Assembly (NCBI RefSeq): GCF_000297395.2
Contig: NZ_HF570108.1
Coordinates: forward strand, 3,814,575 to 3,878,574
Origin: Micromonospora lupini str. Lupac 08
Lineage (GTDB): Bacteria; Actinomycetota; Actinomycetes; Mycobacteriales; Micromonosporaceae
Direction: 5' to 3'
Length of the DNA stretch: 64,000 nt
Positions 58,186-64,000 of the stretch are shown piece by piece (position 1 is the stretch's first letter; every line of letters begins with the position of its first letter). Made by a program: the position numbers and the translations under genes. The notes below the pieces were generated by a model, which saw nothing but the letters and a program-made list of their open reading frames with translations, was not told the DNA's origin and made no database searches.

Positions 58186-58734
58186 ATGACCGCGACGTTC
58201 GAGCGGACCACCGCCGAGACCACCGCTCCGGCGACCGGCGCCACCCGAGAGAAGGCCAGCCGGTACGTGCTGGCCGGCATCCGGATGGCGCTCGGCTGGA
58301 TCTTCCTCTGGGCCTTCCTCGACAAGCTGTTCGGCCTCGGCCACGAGACCGCGTCGAAGAACGCCTGGATCAACGGGGGCAGCCCCACCAAGGGCTTCCT
58401 CACCTTCGGGGTCGCCGGCCCGTTCACGGACGTCTACACCGGCATCGCCGGCGCCGCCTGGGCCGACTGGCTGTTCATGGCCGGCCTCGCGGGGATCGGC
58501 ATCGCGCTCCTGCTCGGCGTCGGCATGCGGGTCGCGGCCGTGGCCGGTGGCCTGCTGCTGGTCCTCATGTGGACCGCCGTCCTGCCTCCGGAGAACAACC
58601 TCTTCATGGACGACCACCTGATCTACGCCGCGGTGCTCGCGGTCCTGGCGCTGGTCGACGCCGGCGACACCGGGGGCCTCGGGAACGTCTGGGCGAAGCT
58701 GCCGATCGTCCGGCAGGCGCCCTGGCTGCGGTGA
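58186..58734 (+). CDS. DoxX family membrane protein
   Basis: A 182-aa DoxX-type protein with four helices: VLAGIRMALGWIFLWAFLDKLF (conserved W-x-F-x-D-K), then WLFMAGLAGIGIALLLGVG, RVAAVAGGLLLVLMWTAVL and LIYAAVLAVLALVDAGD. A 30-residue polar N-terminus and a loop with NAWINGGSPTKGFL are typical of the thiosulfate dehydrogenase/quinone-linked DoxX branch. ATG 58186 is used; GTG 58177 is an alternative. A strong hairpin follows. Confidence 0.85.
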   Translation: MTATFERTTAETTAPATGATREKASRYVLAGIRMALGWIFLWAFLDKLFGLGHETASKNAWINGGSPTKGFLTFGVAGPFTDVYTGIAGAAWADWLFMAGLAGIGIALLLGVGMRVAAVAGGLLLVLMWTAVLPPENNLFMDDHLIYAAVLAVLALVDAGDTGGLGNVWAKLPIVRQAPWLR

Positions 58735-58753
58735 CCACCACCGCACCGTCGCA

Positions 58754-58784
58754 CGGCGGGCGTCACCACCGGTGACGCCCGCCG
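58754..58784 (+). terminator. Hairpin terminator after DoxX gene
   Basis: Perfect 14-base arms (58754-58767, 58771-58784) with a 3-base loop, extended by further pairing on both sides. Confidence 0.75.
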
Positions 58785-58927
58785 CGACGCGTGCCGTCGA
58801 TCCCCCGCGGCGGTGGGCCGGTGGTCGTGTCGGGGCAGGTGGCGGGTCCGCCGCACATCGGTGACGCGCTATCCGGCAGGATCGACGGTGACCGGACACA
58901 TCACCCAACACGGCAGGAGATCCCCGC

Positions 58928-59320
58928 ATGAACCAGGCAGCAGGCGCCCGATCCGGCAAGCCCGAGGTGGGTCCGATCGAGGGTGCGCCGCCGGCCGACC
59001 TCGTGACCGAGGACATCACCGTGGGCGACGGCCCGCAGGCCGAGCCGGGTCAGTTGGTAAGCGTGCACTACGTCGGCGTGTCGCACTCCACCGGCGGCGA
59101 GTTCGACTCGTCCTGGAACCGGGGCGAGGCGTTCGAGTTCCCGCTCGGCGGCGGTCAGGTCATCGCCGGCTGGGACCAGGGCGTGGTGGGGATGCGCGTC
59201 GGCGGCCGTCGCCGCCTCACCATCCCGCCGCACCTGGGGTACGGCGACCGCGGCGCCGGCGGCGTCATCAAGCCGGGCGAGACCCTGGTCTTCGTCGTCG
59301 ACCTTCTCGGCGTGCGCTGA
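58928..59320 (+). CDS. FKBP-type peptidyl-prolyl isomerase
   Basis: A 130-aa single-domain FKBP that speeds proline isomerisation during folding. After a 25-residue N-terminus the domain runs to the end: VSVHYVGVSHSTGGEFDSSW, FEFPLGGGQVIAGWDQGVVGM, RRRLTIPPHLGYGDRG and TLVFVVDLLGV. The active-site aromatics and Asp are present. No signal peptide, so it is cytoplasmic. ATG with AGGAGAT upstream. Confidence 0.93.
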   Translation: MNQAAGARSGKPEVGPIEGAPPADLVTEDITVGDGPQAEPGQLVSVHYVGVSHSTGGEFDSSWNRGEAFEFPLGGGQVIAGWDQGVVGMRVGGRRRLTIPPHLGYGDRGAGGVIKPGETLVFVVDLLGVR

Positions 59321-59378
59321 TCGATCGTGACGGGGGCCGTTCGGCGCGTGCCGGGCGGCCCCCGAGCGCGCGCTGTCA

Positions 59379-59431
59379 GCGTCAGACGGCCACTCGGCGT
59401 GCCTGGTGTCGCGTCAGACGGCCACTCGGCG
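59379..59431. repeat. Two exact 21-base direct repeats
   Basis: GCGTCAGACGGCCACTCGGC plus G at 59379-59399 recurs exactly at 59411-59431, 32 bases apart. A related GCGTCAGGC follows at 59431 and TCAGCGTCAGGCGGCC at about 59455. It lies between the convergent FKBP and STAS genes; probably a slippage product. Confidence 0.5.
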
Positions 59432-59459
59432 CGTCAGGCCACCTTGCACGCGTTCAGCG

Positions 59460-59882
59460 TCAGGCGGCCAGCACCAGGCCGTCGGGCGCGGCCGGCGGGC
59501 GACGGGCGGCCCCGATCAGGTCGGCTGGAACCGGACGACGGGCGGCCTCGACGACCCGGGCGGGCTCCAGGATCGGCATCACCCGGTGCAGGCCGGTGGC
59601 GCGCAGCACCCGGGCCACCACCGGGGTGGGATCGACAAGCACCAGCTCGCCGCCCCGGGCCCGGATGCGCAGGTGCGCGGCGAGCAACGTACGCACCCCG
59701 GCTGCGGAGAGCAGGCGCAGCCCGGACAGCTCCAACTGCACGACCGGCCGGGCCGGCGCGGACCACAGGGCGGACCGGAACGCGGCGACGGTGGCGATGT
59801 CGACCTCGCCGGCCACCCGCACCTGGACCACCTTGTCACCCACGCTGACCTGCACGTCGATCCGGTCGCTGCGCTCTCCCAT
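59460..59882 (-). CDS. STAS domain anti-sigma factor antagonist-like protein
   Basis: A 140-aa protein whose first ~105 residues are a STAS domain: DVQVSVGDKVVQVRVAGEVD, then VVQLELSGLRLLSAAGVRTLLAAH, where the phosphorylatable Ser would lie in the SGLRLLSAAG loop, and ELVLVDPTPVVARVLRATGL. A ~30-residue basic/Pro tail is extra. Such proteins release sigma factors from anti-sigma kinases; no partner kinase is nearby. ATG 59880-59882. Confidence 0.85.
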   Translation of the reverse strand: MGERSDRIDVQVSVGDKVVQVRVAGEVDIATVAAFRSALWSAPARPVVQLELSGLRLLSAAGVRTLLAAHLRIRARGGELVLVDPTPVVARVLRATGLHRVMPILEPARVVEAARRPVPADLIGAARRPPAAPDGLVLAA

Positions 59883-60082
59883 GACGTGAAATCTAGCCCC
59901 CACCACCGACAGTTTCGCCCCTCCGCGGAGTGATTCCGGGTACGCCCAGGGTCATCCCCCGAGGTGCCCCTCATCCCCCTAGGGGTGGAGGCCAGGAGCC
60001 TCGCGGCCGACCGAACGGCCAGGTGGCGCGCCGCGTACACGCGCTTCGGGCGTACCAGGCATCGGCGGTGGAGAATGACCCG

Positions 60083-61099
60083 ATGGTGATCCCCCGGCCC
60101 CGGCCGCCACGGTTGATCCGGCCCGTCCGCGAGACGGCCACCGTTCCGCCTCCGCTCAGCGGCCCGTGGGCGGCCACGGACCGCCGGCTCGACCGGGTCG
60201 ACCTCCTGCCCCTCCCCGAGGGGGCCGTCGGGCCGGAGGACGTGCTGGTCGACCCGAGCGGCCGGGTCATCAGCGGCGACGAGGACGGCAACCTCTGGTG
60301 GTGGCCGGTCGACGCGCCGGCCGGCACCCGACCCCGGCTGCTGGCCGAGACCGGCGGCCGGCCACTCGGCATCGAGGCGGACCCGTCCGGGGAGGCGCTC
60401 ATCGTCTGCGACGCGTACCGCGGGTTGCTGCGGGTCACGCCGGACGGGACGGTCCACGAGCTGACCGGGACGGCGCCGCCTGTGCACCTGGCCAACAACG
60501 CGACGGTGGCCCGCGACGGCACCGTCTACTTCACCGACTCGTCGGACCGGTTCCCGGTCTCGCACTGGAAGCGGGACCTGCTGGAACACCGCCCCCACGG
60601 CCGCGTGCTCGCCCACCACCCGGGCAGCGGACGCACCGAGGTGGTGGCCGACGGGCTGTACTTCCCCAACGGGATCGCGCTGACCCCCGACGAGTCGGCG
60701 CTGATGCTTGTCGAGACCACCACCCACCGGCTGCTCCGCGTGGAGTTGCGCGGCGGGGTGCGGGTGCTCGCCGACCTGCCCGCGTACCCGGACAATCTCT
60801 CCGCGGTGGGCGACGGAACGTACTGGATCGCCCTGCCCAGCCCTCGGGTGCCCATCGCCGAACGGCTGCTGCCGCACCCCCGGCTGCGCCAGCTCGCCGC
60901 GCTGCTGCCCGACGCGATGCAGCCGCAACCGCGCCGCTACGGGTTGGTCGCGCTTGTCGACGGCGAGGGCACGGTCCGTCGTACGCTGCACGGCCCGGCC
61001 GGCAACTACTGGATGATCACCGGGGTACGACAGCACGGCGACCAGCTCTGGTTGGGCAGCCTCATCGGGTCCGGCGTGGCCCGCGTACCCCTGGCATGA
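60083..61099 (+). CDS. SMP-30/strictosidine synthase-like beta-propeller
   Basis: A 338-aa six-bladed propeller of the SMP-30/gluconolactonase/strictosidine-synthase group. Recurrent blade phrases: GPEDVLVDPSGRVISGDEDG, GRPLGIEADPSGEALIVCDA, LANNATVARDGTVYFTDSS and GLYFPNGIALTPDESALMLVET; the last Asn is the usual metal ligand. Actinobacterial members are often lactonases or esterases; the substrate is unknown. No signal peptide. ATG 60083 with GGTGGAG upstream. Single gene, terminated by a hairpin. Confidence 0.83.
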   Translation: MVIPRPRPPRLIRPVRETATVPPPLSGPWAATDRRLDRVDLLPLPEGAVGPEDVLVDPSGRVISGDEDGNLWWWPVDAPAGTRPRLLAETGGRPLGIEADPSGEALIVCDAYRGLLRVTPDGTVHELTGTAPPVHLANNATVARDGTVYFTDSSDRFPVSHWKRDLLEHRPHGRVLAHHPGSGRTEVVADGLYFPNGIALTPDESALMLVETTTHRLLRVELRGGVRVLADLPAYPDNLSAVGDGTYWIALPSPRVPIAERLLPHPRLRQLAALLPDAMQPQPRRYGLVALVDGEGTVRRTLHGPAGNYWMITGVRQHGDQLWLGSLIGSGVARVPLA

Positions 61100-61177
61100 A
61101 CGCCTGGCCTCCGCCCGGCGCGTGCCGGGCGGTGGCCGACCCCGACGCGGCCGTGGGTACGTCGACGGCGAACGGGA

Positions 61178-61202
61178 CCGACCCACCGCGATGGTGGGTC
61201 GG
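61178..61202. terminator. Bidirectional hairpin terminator
   Basis: Perfect 10-base arms (61178-61187, 61193-61202) with GCGAT loop between the convergent propeller and L,D-transpeptidase genes. Confidence 0.6.
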
Positions 61203-61233
61203 CCCCGTGTTTCGGTGTCCCGGTGTCCCGGTG

Positions 61234-62502
61234 TCAGCGACCGCTGACCGAGGGCGCCGGAGCGGGTGAGCCGCCGGCCACCGCGCCCGGGTGCGCCGGG
61301 GCCACCGGCGCGGGCTTGAGCCCGGACGGCACCGGCAGGGCGCTGCCCTTGACGAACTCGTCCCAGCCCACGTTCCACGCCGTCCAGCCGTTGCCGGGCT
61401 GCAGGTCGACCTCGGTGCCCTTGACGGTGACCAGGTCGCCGACCTGGGTCACCCCCATCAGCCAGTCCGCGGCCGTGGCGGAGACGTTCGCGCAGCCGTG
61501 CGAGGTGTTGGTGTAGCCCTGCTCGCCCTCCGACCAGGGGGCCGAGTGGATGAACTCACCACCCCACGTGAGCCGCTGGGCGTCGTCGACGTCGACCACG
61601 TAGCCGCCGTTCGGCTCACCCCGGGTGTCGAAGGTGGTCCGCTCGTGCTTCTCCATGATCACCATCTTGCCGCTGGAACTGGGCGTGCTCGGCTTGCCCA
61701 GGCTCACCGGGATGCGGCGAACCTGCTTGCCGTCGCGCAGCACCGTCATCTGCTTCGTGGCGTTGTCGATCTCCAGCGAGACCTGTTTTCCGATCTTCGA
61801 GGTCGCGGTCCGCTCGGCGTCCCCGACCAGGTTCTTGCCGATCGGCAAGCCCTCCAGCCCCGCACGGACACTGATCGTCGTCCCCGGCCGCCAGAAATCG
61901 GGCGCCCGGTAATAGACCTGACTTCCGTCGTCCAGCCACGACCAGGCACCCGGCTGCGGCGGATTCGTCTTCACGAACAACCGGCGCTGCACATCCGCCC
62001 TGGCCTCTTTCGGAATTGCCGGGTCGAACGCCACGGTTACCGGCATCGCGGTGCCGTACGTCCGGTTGCCCACAAAATAGAGGGTGCTGGTGATCTGTGG
62101 CTTCGTGGACTTGGCCATCGTGGTGAACGTGGTGGTCCGCGTCGTGGTCGCACCCGAGTCACCCGTCGCGGTCACCTCCGCCGTGTACGTACGCCGAGGT
62201 TGCAGCGGAGCGCTCGGCACCCAACCCGAGCCGTCCTCCCGCGGTTCCGCCTTGACCTGCGCGCCCTTGTCGTCGGTGAGTCGGACGGCGGTGACCCGTC
62301 CGCCCTTGACCACCGCGCCGACCTCGGCGCTGACCGGAACGTCGCGGGCCTTGTCCCCCGGTGTCACGGCCAACTCCGGCGCCGCGACGTGCCCCTTGGC
62401 CGGCCCGGCCGCCGAGTCCCGGTCGGCGGTGCACCCGGCCAGCACGAGCGGTGCGGCTGCGACAGTTACCGCCAACAGCGTCAATCGCCGCCTAGACGTC
62501 AT
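61234..62502 (-). CDS. L,D-transpeptidase lipoprotein
   Basis: A 422-aa wall-cross-linking enzyme that forms 3-3 peptidoglycan links. A lipoprotein signal ends in the lipobox VLAGC (Cys ~24), so it is membrane-tethered outside. Two Ig-like domains follow (~40-140 and 140-250: AVRLTDDKGAQVKAEPRED; STLYFVGNRTYGTAMPVTVA). The YkuD domain (~255-385) has HSAPWSEGEQGYTNTSHGCA with catalytic Cys in SHGCANVS (~335). The C-terminal tail is Pro/Ala-rich. This matches mycobacterial Ldt-type architecture. ATG 62500-62502 with GGGGGGAC upstream. Confidence 0.93.
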   Translation of the reverse strand: MTSRRRLTLLAVTVAAAPLVLAGCTADRDSAAGPAKGHVAAPELAVTPGDKARDVPVSAEVGAVVKGGRVTAVRLTDDKGAQVKAEPREDGSGWVPSAPLQPRRTYTAEVTATGDSGATTTRTTTFTTMAKSTKPQITSTLYFVGNRTYGTAMPVTVAFDPAIPKEARADVQRRLFVKTNPPQPGAWSWLDDGSQVYYRAPDFWRPGTTISVRAGLEGLPIGKNLVGDAERTATSKIGKQVSLEIDNATKQMTVLRDGKQVRRIPVSLGKPSTPSSSGKMVIMEKHERTTFDTRGEPNGGYVVDVDDAQRLTWGGEFIHSAPWSEGEQGYTNTSHGCANVSATAADWLMGVTQVGDLVTVKGTEVDLQPGNGWTAWNVGWDEFVKGSALPVPSGLKPAPVAPAHPGAVAGGSPAPAPSVSGR

Positions 62503-62822
62503 GTTCAGTCCCCCCGTTTTCGGCTTCCCTCTGCCACATTCTGTCGGCCCCGACAGGAGTATCCAGGGCATTCGGAAATAATCGGTGGCGCATTTATCGG
62601 CGCATTTTCCGACCCTGTGCCGCTTGACGAGAAAAGCCCACAAGCGCCACCTCTCGGCACGGTCCGCACTCCGGCACGTCACCCGACCCGCAACGTCCGG
62701 TCCCACCCCGACCCCGCCACGCCCGCACCTATCGCCGCCGTTGCACGACTCGCGCGCCCCGCGCCCCCGCGCCCCGCGCCCCCGCGCCCCGCGCCGCCGC
62801 GCCCCGCGCAGCAACATCTCCG

Positions 62823-62880
62823 CAACATCGGGGATGTTGCTGCCTCCGGTGCGCGGGAAGCAGCGACATCCCCGATGTTG
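62823..62880. repeat. Near-perfect inverted repeat (REP-like)
   Basis: Arms 62823-62843 and 62860-62880 match at 20 of 21 bases around a 16-base loop. The left arm is itself a hairpin, CAACATC-GGG-GATGTTG. A partial third copy (GCAACATC) lies just before at 62811. It may be a REP-type element or a nested RNA hairpin. Confidence 0.6.
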
Positions 62881-63124
62881 TGGCGGTCTCCGCGAGGGAC
62901 GTCGCCCTCGGCCGGCCGCCGAGTAGGGCGTCGATGCCCGCGGCCCTCAAGGTCACGCTCGGGTGCGTCTGGGCGGGCGCGGGGCGCGGGCGCGCCGGAT
63001 GCGTCTGGGCGGATGCGCGGGCGCGGACGCGCGGGGTGCGCAGGACGGGGTGGGGGCGGATGCCGCACCTGCTGGGAGGACTTTTGTCATTTGGAGCGAA
63101 ACTTCTGCTCATCGAGACGGAGCT

Positions 63125-63153
63125 TTGCCTTTGTCCGGAGGCAAGGGTAAGGT
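63125..63153 (+). promoter_or_regulatory. Candidate sigma-70-type promoter
   Basis: TTGCCT (63125-63130), 17-base spacer, TAAGGT (63148-63153). It would give a ~210-base leader before the Tat-exported isomerase-like gene. Confidence 0.4.
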
Positions 63154-63371
63154 CGGGTTTCAGATAGAAGGTTGCCCATTCGTCGATCAGCCTGCCTGCC
63201 TCCCTTGCCGGGTCGGGCCGCGGTCCCCCCTCTGGGGCGCCGACCGCGTCCACGCGTCGTCCTCACCGTCCAGCCGGAGCGTTGCCTCCGGCCGGTTCGG
63301 CGCGCCCCGGCAAAGGCCGGCCGGTCGACAGTTGCCGACGGCGCACCAGCCGTCAGGAAGGGACCACCACC

Positions 63372-64000
63372 ATGGATCACCAGATCAACCGCTCGGAGCC
63401 GACAGTGACCTCCGAGCCGGTCAGTCGACGCGGGCTCCTCCGTGCCGCGACCGTCTCCGCCGCCGCCGTCGGCGCCGCCGGGCTCCTGGCCGGCCCGGCC
63501 AATGCCGCGCCCGCCGCTGACGCCGCCGCCCGGGGTCAGTCCCACGGCCGGCGTCGGGTGCCGGTGGACCGGATCAGCATCCAGCTCTACACGCTGCGCG
63601 ACCAGCTCGCCGCGGACCTGCCGGGCACCCTGACCGCCCTGCGGCGCATCGGCTACCGGCGGGTGGAGCACGCCGGCTTCGTGGGGCGTACGGCCGCGGA
63701 GTTCCGGGCCGCGCTTGACGCGGCCGGGCTGCGCGCCACCTCCGGGCACACCGGCATCCCGCAGCCGTTCGACGCCGCGACCTGGGAACGTGCCCTCGAG
63801 GACGCCAACACGGTGGGCAGCAAGAAGATCGTCCACCCGTACTTCGGTCGGGACGCGGAGGGGCGTCCGTACCGGGACCCCGCCGTCTACCGTGCCCTGG
63901 CCCGGGACCTCAACCAGGCGGGGCGGCTGGCCGAGCGTGCCGGGCTCGATTTCGGCTACCACAACCACCAGTTGGAGTTCGTGCCGCTGACCGACGGCTC
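63372..64000 (+). CDS. Tat-exported sugar phosphate isomerase/epimerase-like protein (partial)
   Basis: The first 209 codons are in the window; the gene runs off the right edge. The N-terminus has a twin-arginine signal (SRRGLLRAATVSAAAVGAAG), predicting export of a folded, possibly cofactor-bound protein, with cleavage near NAAPAADA (~50). The rest starts a xylose-isomerase-like TIM barrel: RISIQLYTLRDQLAADLPG, ALRRIGYRRVEHAGFVG, GLRATSGHTGIP and LDFGYHNHQLEFVPL. Relatives act on sugars or inositols. ATG 63372 with GGAAGGGA upstream. Confidence 0.87.
   Translation, partial: MDHQINRSEPTVTSEPVSRRGLLRAATVSAAAVGAAGLLAGPANAAPAADAAARGQSHGRRRVPVDRISIQLYTLRDQLAADLPGTLTALRRIGYRRVEHAGFVGRTAAEFRAALDAAGLRATSGHTGIPQPFDAATWERALEDANTVGSKKIVHPYFGRDAEGRPYRDPAVYRALARDLNQAGRLAERAGLDFGYHNHQLEFVPLTDG

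Larger units (their letters stand above)
62503..63371. other. Long gene-poor intergenic region
   Basis: About 870 bases between divergent genes with no convincing gene; frames crossing it are Arg/Pro/Ala simple sequence. It holds GC-only tandem repeats of a GCGCCCC type (about 62751-62810), an inverted repeat (62823-62880), a partly repeated GCGTCTGGGCGG motif (about 62966 and 63003), an AT-richer stretch at about 63081-63135 and a plausible rightward promoter (63125-63153). Confidence 0.5.

Noticed and set aside
62751..62812. GC-rich tandem units as a possible CRISPR or coding repeat
   Set aside because: Simple-sequence repeat of a few bases with no spacers and no supporting reading frame.
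1..64000. tRNA or rRNA genes and prophage modules
   Set aside because: No cloverleaf-like or conserved rRNA sequence and no phage structural or integrase genes were recognised by eye on either strand; a dedicated RNA scan was not possible.

Overview
The window is very GC-rich, with dense genes, many GTG starts and many 4-base ATGA/GTGA overlaps between neighbours. It carries Lsr2, an HTH/DUF397 pair, several NarL-type two-component systems, ECF sigma factors and an HspR-type (HAIR) site upstream of lon. Together these point to a filamentous actinomycete, most likely a Micromonospora-like member of the Micromonosporaceae. The genus is inferred from recalled family resemblance, not from a search. 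No rRNA, tRNA or CRISPR array was recognised.

Layout. (1) 1-9.7 kb: an ECF-type sigma factor with a downstream partner, a Ser/Thr kinase, a nucleotide-sugar dehydrogenase, an FtsX-type permease, a NarL-type histidine kinase/regulator pair and a DUF305 protein. (2) 9.7-13.1 kb: a secreted LVIVD-repeat protein behind an exact TGTGA-N6-TCACA palindrome, an ArsB/SLC13-like permease and a DUF1203 protein. (3) 13.3-17.9 kb: a compact lasso-like RiPP locus with a 51-aa precursor, ABC exporter and short asparagine-synthetase-type cyclase on the plus strand, facing a coupled HPr-kinase-like/nucleotidyltransferase pair. No RRE (B1) or leader peptidase (B2) gene is seen. This is the most unusual system here. 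(4) 18-27.3 kb: a large secreted multi-domain protein, a MerR regulator, a two-gene unit of an asparagine synthetase B homologue with a LAS/M15-like protein, a P450-PEP mutase unit and an ArsR-like regulator. (5) 27.4-37.6 kb: a GH43 hydrolase behind a LacI-type operator, several small unknown genes including a stop-interrupted one, VOC, 2'-5' RNA ligase, LtrA and DinB proteins, and an ECF sigma divergent from DUF899 and membrane-protein genes. (6) 37.6-50 kb: a large hairpin, an HTH/DUF397 pair, a second NarL-type system, a DEAD-box helicase, DoxX, lon, Mn-catalase, a kinase/regulator pair and lsr2. (7) 50-64 kb: secreted proteins, an IS5-family element sitting in the stop codon of a CBM2-glycosidase gene, a phytanoyl-CoA dioxygenase with the same LacI-type operator as the GH43 gene, an Asp23/DUF6286-AmaP envelope-stress pair, DoxX, FKBP, STAS, an SMP-30-like protein, an L,D-transpeptidase lipoprotein and the start of a Tat-exported sugar isomerase-like gene.

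How they work together: much of the region deals with the outside of the cell (secreted carbohydrate-active enzymes, wall cross-linking, envelope stress, two-component sensing) and with stress protection (Lon, Mn-catalase, DoxX, LtrA). Two loci 29 kb apart share one LacI-type operator sequence, and two intergenic regions carry Crp-like sites. This suggests carbon-dependent control of several secreted or oxidative enzymes.
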